NCBI GenBank assembly: GCA_958429225.1
Contig: CAUAJB010000017.1
Location: 1 to 32,224, forward strand
Origin: an uncultured Collinsella sp.
GTDB lineage: Bacteria; Actinomycetota; Coriobacteriia; Coriobacteriales; Coriobacteriaceae
Direction of reading: 5' to 3'
DNA: 32,224 nt
Shown here: one piece after another, positions 1-7,978 of the stretch
Layout: each line of letters opens with the position of its first letter
How positions within the stretch are numbered: the first letter of the stretch is position 1
Notes under the pieces: generated by a model
Database searches by the model: none
What the model was told of the DNA's origin: nothing
The model's input: only the letters and a program-made list of their open reading frames with translations
Program-made: the position numbers and the translations under genes

Positions 1-24
1 TTTATCGCGAGTTCCGCACGCAAA

Positions 25-47
25 GGAAAGCACTTAATGTGCTTTCC
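25..47. terminator. Hairpin at left edge, possible terminator
   Basis: A perfect 9-bp stem (GGAAAGCAC, 25-33, with GTGCTTTCC, 39-47) closes a 5-nt loop. On the minus strand the stem is followed by only three T's, and on the plus strand by none. It may end a transcript from a gene outside the window. The remainder of 1-104 shows no coding signal. Confidence 0.4.
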
Positions 48-104
48 GTCTTGCGCAGGACTGTAGAGCAGGAAACTTCATATGCGGCCCTCCCGGGCGC
101 AAGC

Positions 105-135
105 AAAAGGGCGACCCCTGTACGGAGTCGCCCTT
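105..135 (-). terminator. Intrinsic terminator of pnp
   Basis: Read on the minus strand just after the pnp stop, AAGGGCGAC pairs with GTCGCCCTT. The stem extends by a wobble and two G-C pairs to 12 bp around a 5-nt loop, and is followed by a short T tract (A's at 105-108 on the plus strand). This fits Rho-independent termination of pnp. Confidence 0.75.
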
Positions 136-158
136 GTTGAGCTGCTTATGTGTAGCTA

Positions 159-2405
159 TTACTCGGCGTCGTGGTGACGGCGGGGCTTGCGGCCTCCGTT
201 GTCTCCGGGACGGCGCGGGCGGTCGCTGCGCTCGGAGCGCTCGCGACGCGGACGCTCACGACGCTGGAAGTGCTCGCCGTCGCCCTCGGAGGCACCCTCG
301 GCGCGAGCCGGGGCCTCGGGCTTGTCAAGACGATCGAGCGAGATCTTGCCACGATCGTCAACCTCGATGACGACGACCTTGACCTCGTCGCCCACATTGA
401 GGACGTCCTCGACCTTCTCCACGCGGCCCTTGGCGACGCGGGAGATGTGCAGCAGGCCGTCCTTACCGGGCAGCAGGTTGACGAAGGCGCCGAAGGGCTG
501 GATGGAGACCACGCGACCGGTGTACTCCTCGCCCGGCTCGGGAACCTTGATGATGAGCTTGATGCGCTCGACAGCCTGGTCGACAGACTCGCCGGTGCCG
601 CCGACAAAGACGGTGCCGTCCTCCTGGATGTCGACCGAGGCGCCGGTCTCGTCCTGGATACCGCGGATGACCTTACCGCCGGAACCGATGACGTCGCGGA
701 TCTTGTCGGTCGGGACCTGGATGGACACGATGCGCGGAGCGGTGCTGCGCGTGGTGTGGCGCGGCTCGGGGATCACATCGAGCATCTTCTGCAGGATGAA
801 GGCGCGACCCTCCTTGGCCTGCTGCAGGGCGCGGGCCAGAATGTCGAAGGTGAGGCCGGTGGCCTTGTTGTCCATCTGCAGGGCGGTGATGCCCTCGGTG
901 GTGCCGGTGACCTTAAAGTCCATGTCGCCCAGGAAGTCCTCGAGACCCTGGATGTCGGACAGGACCACGGTCTTGCCCTCCTCCTGGATCAGGCCCATGG
1001 CGATACCGGAGACCGGGCGCTTAATGGGCACGCCGCCGTCCATAAGGGCGAGCGTAGAACCGCAGGTCGAAGCCATCGAAGAGGAGCCGTTAGACTCCAT
1101 GACCTCGGAGACGACGCGGATGGCGTAGGGGAACTCGTTCTCGTCGGGGAGCACCGGAAGCAGAGCGCGCTCGGCCAGGTTGCCGTGACCGATCTCGCGG
1201 CGCTTGGGGCTGCCCATGCGGCCGGTCTCGCCGGTGCAGAACGGCGGGAAGTTGTAGTGGTGCATGTAGCGCTTGCCCTCGGTGGGCTCGATGGTGTCCA
1301 GACGCTGGCCCTCGTTGAGCATGCCGAGCGACAGGACGGAGAGCACCTGGGTCTGGCCACGCTGGAACAGGCCGGAACCATGAACGAGCGGCAGGTAGTT
1401 GTCCTTCACCATGATGGGACGGATCTCGTCGGCGGCACGGCCGTCGACGCGCTCGCCGGTCTCGACGACCATGGTGCGCATGGCCTTCTTCTCGAGTTTC
1501 TTGAGCGCCACGGGGATCTCGCGCTCCCAGGCGGCCTGCTCCTCGTCGGTGAACTCGGCACGGATGGACTCCTTCAGAGCCTCGACCTTGCCGATACGGG
1601 AGAGCTTGTCGGCGTCGCGAAGGGCGGCTGCCATCTCGTCGTAGTGGGCGAAGATGCGCTCCTGGACCTCCTCGACGGGCTGGTCGAGCGGGTACTCCTT
1701 CTTGACGATGGGGCCGTTGACCTGCTCCCACTCGGCAACGAACTCGTCCTGAGCCTGGCAGAAGGCAGCAAGGGCCTCCTGGCCAAACTTCATGGCGGCG
1801 AGCATGTCGTCCTCGGAGATCTCCTCGGCGCCGGCCTCGACCATCGAGATGAAGTCGGCAGAGCCGCCCAGCTCCAGGTCCAGATCGGAGTTCTCGCGCT
1901 CCTCGTAGGTGGGGTTGACGATAAACTCGCCGGTCTCCACGTTGCGGCCGATGCGCACGCAGGCAAGCGGGCCCTCGAAGGGCACGCCGCCAAGCGTCAT
2001 GGCCAGGGAAGCACCCATAACGTTGATGACGTCGAAGGGGTTGACCTGGTCGGCGACGAGCGAGGTGGCGACGATGTGCACCTCGTTGCGGAAGCCGTCC
2101 GGGAAGCTCGGGCGAATCGGACGGTCGATCATGCGCGCGGTGAGCGTGGCCTTCTCGCTGGGACGGCCCTCACGCTTGAGGTAGCCACCCGGGATGCGGC
2201 CGGCTGCGTACATCTTCTCGTTGAAGTCGACGGTCAGCGGGAAGAAGTCGTAGTTCTTGCGCTCCTTGGAGACGACCACGGTGTCGAGCATCGTGGTGTC
2301 GCCCTGCTTGACCAGGCAGGCGCCGGTGGCCTGCTTGGCAAGCTCGCCCGACTCAAAGGTGTAGGTCTTGCCGTACAGCTCAAAGGTCTTGGATACGAGT
2401 GTCAT
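159..2405 (-). CDS. pnp: Polyribonucleotide nucleotidyltransferase (PNPase)
   Basis: PNPase degrades RNA 3'-5' by phosphorolysis and acts in mRNA turnover and RNA quality control in the cytoplasm. The 748-residue protein has the full family layout. The first RNase PH domain carries FFPLTVDF and the RPSEKATLTARMIDRPIRP block. A helical linker follows, then the second, catalytic RNase PH domain (HGSGLFQRGQTQ, later GSPKRREIGHG). Next come a KH domain with GSGG and an S1 domain (GRVVSIQPFGAFVNL). The last roughly 50 residues form an Arg/Glu-rich tail without a recognised fold. The ATG is preceded by AGGAGAA at good spacing. The gene is monocistronic, between the rpsO terminator and its own terminator. 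The neighbouring rpsO is the usual partner of pnp in bacteria. Confidence 0.97.
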   Translation of the reverse strand: MTLVSKTFELYGKTYTFESGELAKQATGACLVKQGDTTMLDTVVVSKERKNYDFFPLTVDFNEKMYAAGRIPGGYLKREGRPSEKATLTARMIDRPIRPSFPDGFRNEVHIVATSLVADQVNPFDVINVMGASLAMTLGGVPFEGPLACVRIGRNVETGEFIVNPTYEERENSDLDLELGGSADFISMVEAGAEEISEDDMLAAMKFGQEALAAFCQAQDEFVAEWEQVNGPIVKKEYPLDQPVEEVQERIFAHYDEMAAALRDADKLSRIGKVEALKESIRAEFTDEEQAAWEREIPVALKKLEKKAMRTMVVETGERVDGRAADEIRPIMVKDNYLPLVHGSGLFQRGQTQVLSVLSLGMLNEGQRLDTIEPTEGKRYMHHYNFPPFCTGETGRMGSPKRREIGHGNLAERALLPVLPDENEFPYAIRVVSEVMESNGSSSMASTCGSTLALMDGGVPIKRPVSGIAMGLIQEEGKTVVLSDIQGLEDFLGDMDFKVTGTTEGITALQMDNKATGLTFDILARALQQAKEGRAFILQKMLDVIPEPRHTTRSTAPRIVSIQVPTDKIRDVIGSGGKVIRGIQDETGASVDIQEDGTVFVGGTGESVDQAVERIKLIIKVPEPGEEYTGRVVSIQPFGAFVNLLPGKDGLLHISRVAKGRVEKVEDVLNVGDEVKVVVIEVDDRGKISLDRLDKPEAPARAEGASEGDGEHFQRRERPRRERSERSDRPRRPGDNGGRKPRRHHDAE

Positions 2406-2418
2406 TGTTCTCCTTTAC

Positions 2419-2441
2419 CCCACAGGCCCCTTGCCTGCGGG
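2419..2441 (-). promoter_or_regulatory. Hairpin in pnp 5' leader next to the ribosome binding site
   Basis: CCCGCAGGC pairs with GCCTGTGGG on the minus strand (9 bp with one G-U, 5-nt loop), ending a few bases before the AGGAGAA of pnp. A second perfect 6-bp hairpin with a TCAG loop lies upstream at 2474-2489. In Escherichia coli PNPase represses itself through a leader stem-loop. A similar role here is inference only. Confidence 0.4.
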
Positions 2442-2508
2442 CTTCTCATGTGACGCGGGCCCCCTGCCCCCGCCACGCTTCAGAGCGTGATTGTTCACGC
2501 CCTTACAC

Positions 2509-2540
2509 AAAAAGAGCGCCCCGCTGCGCAGGACGCTCTT
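2509..2540 (-). terminator. Intrinsic terminator of rpsO
   Basis: A 10-bp stem on the minus strand (AAGAGCGTCC with GGGCGCTCTT, one wobble) is followed by five T's. It starts about 15 nt after the rpsO stop codon, so rpsO and pnp are probably separable transcripts. Confidence 0.85.
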
Positions 2541-2554
2541 AGCATGTACAAATC

Positions 2555-2833
2555 CTACTGGATGTTGTCGCGGATGCCCAGAGCCTTGATGAGCTCACGG
2601 TACTCGACGATGTCGTTCTTCTTGATGTAGGAGAGAAGACGACGACGACGACCGACGAGCATGAGCAGGCCACGACGGGTGTGGAAGTCCTTCTGGTGGG
2701 ACTTCATGTGCTCGGTCAGCTCCTTGATGCGCTCGGACAGGATAGCGACCTGAACCTTGGGGTTGCCGGTGTCGACCGGGGTGTTACCGAACTGGGCAGT
2801 CAGCTCCGCCTTGCGCTCTTTGGAAACAGTCAT
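2555..2833 (-). CDS. rpsO: 30S ribosomal protein S15 (uS15)
   Basis: uS15 is a primary 16S rRNA binding protein needed early in small-subunit assembly. The 92-residue product starts MTVSKERKAEL and contains the family's core GNPKVQVAILSERIKELTEH, HTRRGLLMLVGRRRRLL and the final YRELIKALGIR. The frame is open 32 codons further upstream, but the ATG at 2833 is preferred. It has GAAAGGTG about 6 nt upstream and gives the normal family length. The gene stands alone between its own leader and a terminator. Confidence 0.97.
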   Translation of the reverse strand: MTVSKERKAELTAQFGNTPVDTGNPKVQVAILSERIKELTEHMKSHQKDFHTRRGLLMLVGRRRRLLSYIKKNDIVEYRELIKALGIRDNIQ

Positions 2834-2853
2834 TGTTTCACCTTTCGTTTTGC

Positions 2854-2869
2854 GTCGCCCTCGGGCGAC
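2854..2869 (-). promoter_or_regulatory. Hairpin in rpsO leader
   Basis: GTCGCCC and GGGCGAC form a compact hairpin about 20 nt upstream of the rpsO start. S15 represses its own mRNA through varied leader structures in several bacteria, so this is a candidate operator. No family-specific motif was matched. The 138-nt gap to recO (2834-2971) probably also holds the rpsO promoter. A possible -10 TAACAT lies in it without a convincing -35. Confidence 0.35.
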
Positions 2870-2971
2870 TCGATTCGCCTCGGACTGGGAAGCCGCCGGT
2901 GGAGCGAGCAACCAAGGTCGAGGTACCAACAGGCCGATATGTTACCACAAGCAGCCCGCCCCTGCGCATCA

Positions 2972-3721
2972 TCACCGACCCAACATGAATTCCATCGCAC
3001 GGAGGAGCTGGTCGGTATGCGTCGCCGCCCACACATGCGAAAGCCCGAGCAGGAACGCCGCCGTATGCGGGTCGATTCGCTCGCCCATGAGCGCATCGAA
3101 GGTCATGGACATGAGGGCGCGCAGCCATGCGGTCTCACCGGTCGACACCAACTCGGCACCCGGAACGCTCGAAGCGCACGACCCGCACATGAGCCCGCCG
3201 GCCTGGGGCGAAAAATACGACAGCATGGGGTCTCCGCACAGCACGCAGGCCGAAAAATCGGGTCGGTAGCCAACGTGCGACAGCAGCTTAAAGACATATG
3301 CAGCCACAAGCAGATCCATATGCGCTGTGTCGAGCCCGCTGCCCACCAGGGCAAGCGCTCGCTGCGTTATAGCAAAGGTAAACGGGTCCTCGGCGTCCTC
3401 GAACGAGCACACGCGCGCGACCTCGGCGATCGCGCTTGCCGCGCATGTCGTCTCGTAATCGGGCGCAACGCCGAGCGGAGCCTCCATAAGCTCGGCCTGG
3501 GAAACCACATCGAGCGACCGTCCATGCGCAAGCAGCATATCGACGGTACAGAACAGCTCGCAGCGCGCCGCCAACCGCCCGCCGGGCTTACGCGCACCCT
3601 TTGCCACGGCACGAACCTGCCGACCCCGCTCGTCAAGCATCGTCAGGATCAGGTCGGTCTCTTTGAGCTTCGTCTTGTCGAGGACGAGCACCTTGGTGCG
3701 ATATGTCCGGGAGCCTGCCAT
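2972..3721 (-). CDS. recO: DNA repair protein RecO
   Basis: RecO works with RecR and RecF to load RecA on SSB-coated single-stranded DNA during gap repair. The 249-residue protein opens with the OB-fold pattern (YRTKVLVLDKTKLKETDLIL) and a basic stretch KGARKPGGRL. It carries the C-terminal zinc-binding quartet Cys159/Cys162 and Cys179/Cys182. The ATG at 3721 lies 15 nt after the era stop; the Shine-Dalgarno match is poor (AAGGG about 12 nt upstream). It is the last gene of the lepA-recO cluster. era-recO adjacency is common in bacteria. Confidence 0.95.
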   Translation of the reverse strand: MAGSRTYRTKVLVLDKTKLKETDLILTMLDERGRQVRAVAKGARKPGGRLAARCELFCTVDMLLAHGRSLDVVSQAELMEAPLGVAPDYETTCAASAIAEVARVCSFEDAEDPFTFAITQRALALVGSGLDTAHMDLLVAAYVFKLLSHVGYRPDFSACVLCGDPMLSYFSPQAGGLMCGSCASSVPGAELVSTGETAWLRALMSMTFDALMGERIDPHTAAFLLGLSHVWAATHTDQLLRAMEFMLGR

Positions 3722-3736
3722 GCGTGCCGCGCGCCC

Positions 3737-4804
3737 TTAGTCCTCGGCGTTGTAGCCAAAGCGGCGAATCTGGGCCTCGTCGTCACGCCAGCCGGCCTTG
3801 ACCTTCACGTCCAGCTCCAAAAAGACCTGCGTGCCAAAGATGCGCTCAAGATCGCGACGGGCGTCGATACCGATATGCTTGATCATCTCGCCGCCCTTGC
3901 CGATGATGATGCCCTTTTGGCCCTCGCGCTCGACGTAAATGGTGGCGTGCACGCGCAGCACCTTCTTGGTCTGCTCGAGCGCATCGCAGATCACGCCCAC
4001 GGAGTGCGGGATCTCGTCGCGGGTGCGGCGCAAGACCTTCTCGCGCACAAACTCGGAAACGAGCGTCTCGTCGGAAGCGTCGGTACCCATGTCCTCGGGG
4101 AACCAACGCGGACCCTCGGGCAAAAAGTGCGCAACGGTCTCGATAAAGGCGTCAACGTTGAAGTTCTTGACCGACGACGTCACGATCTCGTCGTCATATT
4201 CCATGAGCTCGTGGGCGGCCTTAAGCTGCTCCATGACCTGTGCGGGGTCGGCCTCATCGGCCTTGGTGAGCACCAGGACCTTCTTGGAACGGGCGCTCTT
4301 GACGCGCTCGGCAACCCAGGCGTCTCCCCTGCCGATCGGCTTGGTGGCATCAATCAAAAACGCGACGACATCGACATCGTTCAGCTCGAACAACGCGCTC
4401 TTGTTGAGCTCGGACCCCAGGCCGTCCTTGGGCTTATGAATACCCGGGGTATCGACAAAGACCAGCTGGTAGCCGGGACGGTTGACGACGGCGCGCATGC
4501 GGCGGCGGGTCGTCTGGGCCACCGGTGAGGTGATGGCGACCTTCTTGCCATAGCAGGCATTAAGCAGCGTGGACTTGCCGGCGTTGGGGCGTCCGACCAG
4601 GGCCACGAAGCCGCTGCGAAAACCAGGCTCAACGTCGCCAAAGCCCGCGAGGTTGTCGTCCTCATCGCACAGGGCGTCGAGCTCCTCGTCGCTCATGCCC
4701 TCAAACGGGTCGAACTCCTCGACTTCCTCATAGGCCTCGGTCGCCTTAGCATCCGGGGACTCGTCGTCCAAAATTTCGTCGATAGGCTGCATATTGTCGG
4801 ACAT
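3737..4804 (-). CDS. era: GTPase Era, with acidic N-terminal extension
   Basis: Era is a GTP-dependent 16S rRNA chaperone that binds near the 3' end and couples ribosome assembly to growth. The protein has 355 residues, longer than the usual roughly 300. The G1 loop GRPNAGKS is at 71-78, the switch I TTRRR near 98-102, and DTPG at 118-121. The base-specificity motif is TKAD (180-183) rather than NKxD. A KH domain follows (IIIGKGGEMIKHIG). Residues 1-62 are an Asp/Glu-rich, low-complexity extension ahead of the first beta strand. The ATG has AAAGGGA upstream and lies 12 nt after the dgkA stop. The dgkA-era-recO order supports the assignment. Confidence 0.96.
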   Translation of the reverse strand: MSDNMQPIDEILDDESPDAKATEAYEEVEEFDPFEGMSDEELDALCDEDDNLAGFGDVEPGFRSGFVALVGRPNAGKSTLLNACYGKKVAITSPVAQTTRRRMRAVVNRPGYQLVFVDTPGIHKPKDGLGSELNKSALFELNDVDVVAFLIDATKPIGRGDAWVAERVKSARSKKVLVLTKADEADPAQVMEQLKAAHELMEYDDEIVTSSVKNFNVDAFIETVAHFLPEGPRWFPEDMGTDASDETLVSEFVREKVLRRTRDEIPHSVGVICDALEQTKKVLRVHATIYVEREGQKGIIIGKGGEMIKHIGIDARRDLERIFGTQVFLELDVKVKAGWRDDEAQIRRFGYNAED

Positions 4805-4816
4805 GGGAATCCCTTT

Positions 4817-5194
4817 CTAAATAAAGCCGAGCGCGTGGGCAAATACCAGCAAGCCCACAATCGCGGCGGTGATTGAAAGTACGTATACCGAGGCGGCGGC
4901 GATGTCCTTGGCGCGTTTTGCCAGCGGATGGAGCTCCTGGGTCGCCAGATCGACAATGGCCTCCATGGCGGTATTGCACAGCTCGCCGTGAATCACCAGG
5001 CCGCAGCAGATGATAATCGTGGCCCACTCGGCAATGTCGAGCCCCACGATGCAGCCGGCAATGACGGTGCACACGCCCGCTACGAGCATGACCTTAATGT
5101 TGCGCTCGGTCTTGACGGCGGTGACGAAGCCCTCCATGGCGTAGGAAAACGACTTTAAGAAGGACGGATGGTCCTTGTTCGATCCGGGAATCAT
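4817..5194 (-). CDS. dgkA: Diacylglycerol/undecaprenol kinase, DgkA family
   Basis: This is a small integral-membrane lipid kinase of 125 residues. In Gram-positives this family usually phosphorylates undecaprenol, feeding the carrier for cell wall synthesis; the substrate here is inferred. Three hydrophobic segments are visible near 34-51, 56-70 and 101-122. The family signature HGELCNTAMEAIVDL (69-83) contains the catalytic Glu and metal-binding residues. TAGGAG sits 6 nt before the ATG and overlaps the end of ybeY. Its place between ybeY and era is the usual one. Confidence 0.92.
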   Translation of the reverse strand: MIPGSNKDHPSFLKSFSYAMEGFVTAVKTERNIKVMLVAGVCTVIAGCIVGLDIAEWATIIICCGLVIHGELCNTAMEAIVDLATQELHPLAKRAKDIAAASVYVLSITAAIVGLLVFAHALGFI

Positions 5195-5203
5195 AAACGG
5201 CTC

Positions 5204-5713
5204 CTAGTCGTGGGCATGATTGGTGATGGGGCCGACGTGAACGAGTTTGGGGTCCTCGCCGCGCTCGAGCGCCAGATCGCGGAGGATGGCGTCCTCGCGG
5301 GCCTCCATGACCTCGGCCTCGTCGTCCTCGATATGGTCATAGCCCAGCAGGTGCAGCATGCCGTGTACGAGCATCAGACGACACTCGTCAGCGGGGCTAT
5401 TGCCAAAACCGGGGGCCTGACGGGCAATAACCTGCGGGGCCAAGATGATATCGCCGAGCTCGAGCGTCTCGTCGGCGGGAATATCCTCGTCAAAGGCCGA
5501 GTCGCATTCAAACGAGAGCACATCGGTGGTGCGGTCGATACCGCGCCACTCGTGGTTGAGCTCGTGCATCTCGTCCTCGTCGACATACGAAAGGGAAATC
5601 TCGACTTCACGCTCAACGCCCTCGGCGGCAAGCACAACCTCGCAGATGTGCTCCACCTCCTGCGCGTCGAGCAGCGTATCGAGCTCGGCATCGTTGCTGA
5701 TCAATACACTCAA
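5204..5713 (-). CDS. ybeY: Endoribonuclease YbeY, rRNA maturation factor
   Basis: YbeY is a zinc metallo-RNase needed for 16S rRNA 3'-end maturation and 70S quality control. The 169-residue protein carries the signature HGMLHLLGYDH, giving zinc ligands His117, His121 and His127. It also has the preceding family pattern NHEWRGIDRTTDVLSF. The start appears to be TTG at 5713, overlapping the phoH stop as TTGA, with AAAGGAG 5 nt upstream. I see no better ATG or GTG. The overlap suggests translational coupling to phoH. Confidence 0.94.
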   Translation of the reverse strand: MSVLISNDAELDTLLDAQEVEHICEVVLAAEGVEREVEISLSYVDEDEMHELNHEWRGIDRTTDVLSFECDSAFDEDIPADETLELGDIILAPQVIARQAPGFGNSPADECRLMLVHGMLHLLGYDHIEDDEAEVMEAREDAILRDLALERGEDPKLVHVGPITNHAHD

Positions 5714-6696
5714 CGGGACTCCTTTCGGTCACGTACGCGCTTCTCGCGCACATCATCATAAGTATCGTATGCCTCGACGATACGTCCCACCAAGGCATGG
5801 CGCACCACGTCGGCGCGCTCCAGGTGTGCAAACGCCACATCGTCGACACGGCCCAAAATCTGCTCAACGTCAGCAAGACCGCCGCGACGACCCACCAGGT
5901 CGCGCTGGCTCAGGTCGCCGGTAATCACGAACTTGGAGTTGAAGCCCAGGCGCGTCAGGAACATCTTCATCTGCTCGGGCGTGGTATTTTGTGCCTCGTC
6001 GAGCACCACGAAGGCATCACTCAGCGTGCGGCCGCGCATGTAGGCAAGCGGGGCGATCTCGATCACGCCGCGCTCCATAAGCTCATCGGTGCGCTCGCGA
6101 TCCATCATGTCAAAAAGGGCGTCGTAAAGCGGACGCATGTAGGGATCGATCTTTTCCTCGAGGGTGCCGGGCAAAAAGCCCAGATTCTCCCCCGCCTCGA
6201 CAACCGGACGCGTCAAGATCAGACGGCCCACCTCGTGACGCTTGAGCGCGGCAACGGCGAGCGCCATGGCCAGATAGGTCTTACCGGTGCCGGCAGGACC
6301 CAGGCCAAACGTGATGGTATGCGTGCGGATGGCATCCACATAGCGCTTTTGGCCGAGCGTCTTGGGGCGAATGACACGGCCGCGATACGAAAGCAGCACG
6401 TCATCGCGAAGCGACGTAGCCTCGTGCTCACCGTCGCGCAAGACGGCCAGGCAGCGAGAGACATCGTCGGCAGACAGCGTGCGCCCGGCGGCCGCCTCGC
6501 GAAAAGCGTGCTCGAAAAAGCGCGCCACGAGTTCGACCTCGTCCGGGTCGCCGCTCACGGAGATGCTATCGCCACGGGCGACCACATGAGCGCGAACCAA
6601 ACTCTCGAGCGCACGAAGGACGCCGTCGCCGGCGCCCAAAACGCGCGAGGGATCAATCCCCTCGGGAACGGTAAGTCTAATCTTCGAGGCTTCCAT
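5710..6696 (-). CDS. phoH: PhoH-like ATPase
   Basis: This is a cytoplasmic P-loop ATPase of the PhoH/YbeZ family, which is genetically linked to YbeY and thought to help RNA processing. The exact reaction is unsettled. The 328-residue protein has Walker A GPAGTGKT at 133-140 and a Walker B-like region FVVLDEAQNTTPEQMK. The N-terminal 110 residues have the small nucleic-acid-binding layout of the family. I chose the ATG at 6696 (MEASKIRLTV), which follows AGGGAGG closely. The frame is open for 35 more codons upstream without family similarity. The start overlaps the end of mtaB by 20 nt. Confidence 0.93.
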   Translation of the reverse strand: MEASKIRLTVPEGIDPSRVLGAGDGVLRALESLVRAHVVARGDSISVSGDPDEVELVARFFEHAFREAAAGRTLSADDVSRCLAVLRDGEHEATSLRDDVLLSYRGRVIRPKTLGQKRYVDAIRTHTITFGLGPAGTGKTYLAMALAVAALKRHEVGRLILTRPVVEAGENLGFLPGTLEEKIDPYMRPLYDALFDMMDRERTDELMERGVIEIAPLAYMRGRTLSDAFVVLDEAQNTTPEQMKMFLTRLGFNSKFVITGDLSQRDLVGRRGGLADVEQILGRVDDVAFAHLERADVVRHALVGRIVEAYDTYDDVREKRVRDRKESR

Positions 6697-7969
6697 GAAC
6701 CTCCCTGCGTGCATGGACCAAGCCGGAATCATCGACTCCGATGATAGCAACATCGAGCAGGCACGGGGCTGTAAGTCCACAGGTATCGTCAAGACGGGCA
6801 TGATGGAACGAGCCGAGCGTCAGGTTGTCGCCATACTCGAGCACGGCACGCTCGACCGTGCCCACGCGACGGCGAGCGTCGGCAATAGCGAGCTCCTGTG
6901 CAGCGGCCCGCATACGGCGGCTGCGCTCGGCCATAACCTCGGGCGGAACCTGGTCGGGCATGTCGGCAGCAAGGGTACCGGGACGCTTGCTGTAGCGGAA
7001 CACGTGCATACGCGAGAAACCCACACGGCGGCACAGCGCCAGCGACTCCTCGAACTCCTCGTCCGTCTCGCCAGGGAAGCCGACAATAACGTCGCAAGAA
7101 AGTGACGCCTGCGGCAGATTGGCGCGAATCATACGCACCGTGTCCTCAAAGGCCTCCGCACTATAGGGACGGCCCATGCGATGCAGGGTCGCCGTGCAGC
7201 CGGACTGCACGGGCAGGTGCAAAAACGGGGCGATACGCTGCGGAAAGCGCGCCATAACCTTAAGCAGGCGCTCAGAGATATCCATGGGCTCAACCGAGGA
7301 AATGCGCACATGCGGGATAGACGTGCGCTCCATGATGGCCTCGAGCAGCTCATCGATTTCGACATGCTCGTCGGTCGCGCTCTTGCCATCGTAGGCGCCC
7401 AGGTTCACACCGGTCAGCACCACCTCGGGCACGCCGGCCTCCTGGGCCTCGCGAACTTGCTCGAGCACGGACTCAACGGGCACGGAGCGCTCGGGGCCGC
7501 GTGCCTTCCACACAATGCAATAGGTGCAGCGATGGTTGCAGCCGTCCTGAATCTTCACGCCCAGGCGAGAGCGACCGAGCGCATCGACCACCTCGCCATC
7601 GCTGCAGGCGGGAACGCTATCGGACTCAACGCCCAGCACCTCGCAGACGCGTTCGGCAACATCAATCTTGGACGGCTCGGCGATCACGCGGTCCGAAAGC
7701 TCCAGCAGCTCCTCGGGGTGCAGATTGACCACGCATCCGGTCACGACCACATAGGGCTCGTTTGGATAAGCCAGCGCATGACGGACGGCCTTACGGGTCT
7801 TGGCCTCGGCCTCGCCCGTAACGGCACAGGTGTTAATGACGATCAGATCGGCATCCTGGGGATCCACAATAGCAAAGCCCAGACGCATAAGATCGGCAGT
7901 GATACGGTCAGACTCAACCCGGTTGACGCGGCAGCCGAGGTTGACGACGGAAATATGGGGTGCGAGCAC
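6677..7969 (-). CDS. mtaB: tRNA (t6A37) methylthiotransferase MtaB
   Basis: MtaB is a radical-SAM enzyme that adds a methylthio group to t6A at position 37 of ANN-decoding tRNAs, improving reading-frame accuracy. The 430-residue protein has the N-terminal MTTase cluster cysteines Cys13, Cys48 and Cys79. The radical-SAM CNHRCTYC gives Cys144, Cys148 and Cys151. The motif VVLTGVNLGAY is typical of the MtaB branch rather than MiaB or RimO. The start is GTG at 7969, with AAGGAG 5 nt upstream overlapping the dnaJ stop. The C-terminal TRAM-like segment is short. It sits downstream of dnaJ, a common Gram-positive arrangement. Confidence 0.93.
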   Translation of the reverse strand: MLAPHISVVNLGCRVNRVESDRITADLMRLGFAIVDPQDADLIVINTCAVTGEAEAKTRKAVRHALAYPNEPYVVVTGCVVNLHPEELLELSDRVIAEPSKIDVAERVCEVLGVESDSVPACSDGEVVDALGRSRLGVKIQDGCNHRCTYCIVWKARGPERSVPVESVLEQVREAQEAGVPEVVLTGVNLGAYDGKSATDEHVEIDELLEAIMERTSIPHVRISSVEPMDISERLLKVMARFPQRIAPFLHLPVQSGCTATLHRMGRPYSAEAFEDTVRMIRANLPQASLSCDVIVGFPGETDEEFEESLALCRRVGFSRMHVFRYSKRPGTLAADMPDQVPPEVMAERSRRMRAAAQELAIADARRRVGTVERAVLEYGDNLTLGSFHHARLDDTCGLTAPCLLDVAIIGVDDSGLVHARREVHGSLED

Positions 7970-7978
7970 GCGGGCTCC

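Noticed and set aside
171..2453. 760-codon open frame opposite pnp
   Set aside because: It mirrors the codon bias of pnp on the other strand, shows repeated low-complexity Leu/Asp/Gly/Ala content and no domain; pnp is clearly the real gene.
2681..4528. 615-codon plus-strand open frame across rpsO, recO and era
   Set aside because: It crosses three well-supported minus-strand genes and their gaps, has no ribosome binding site of note and no recognisable domain.
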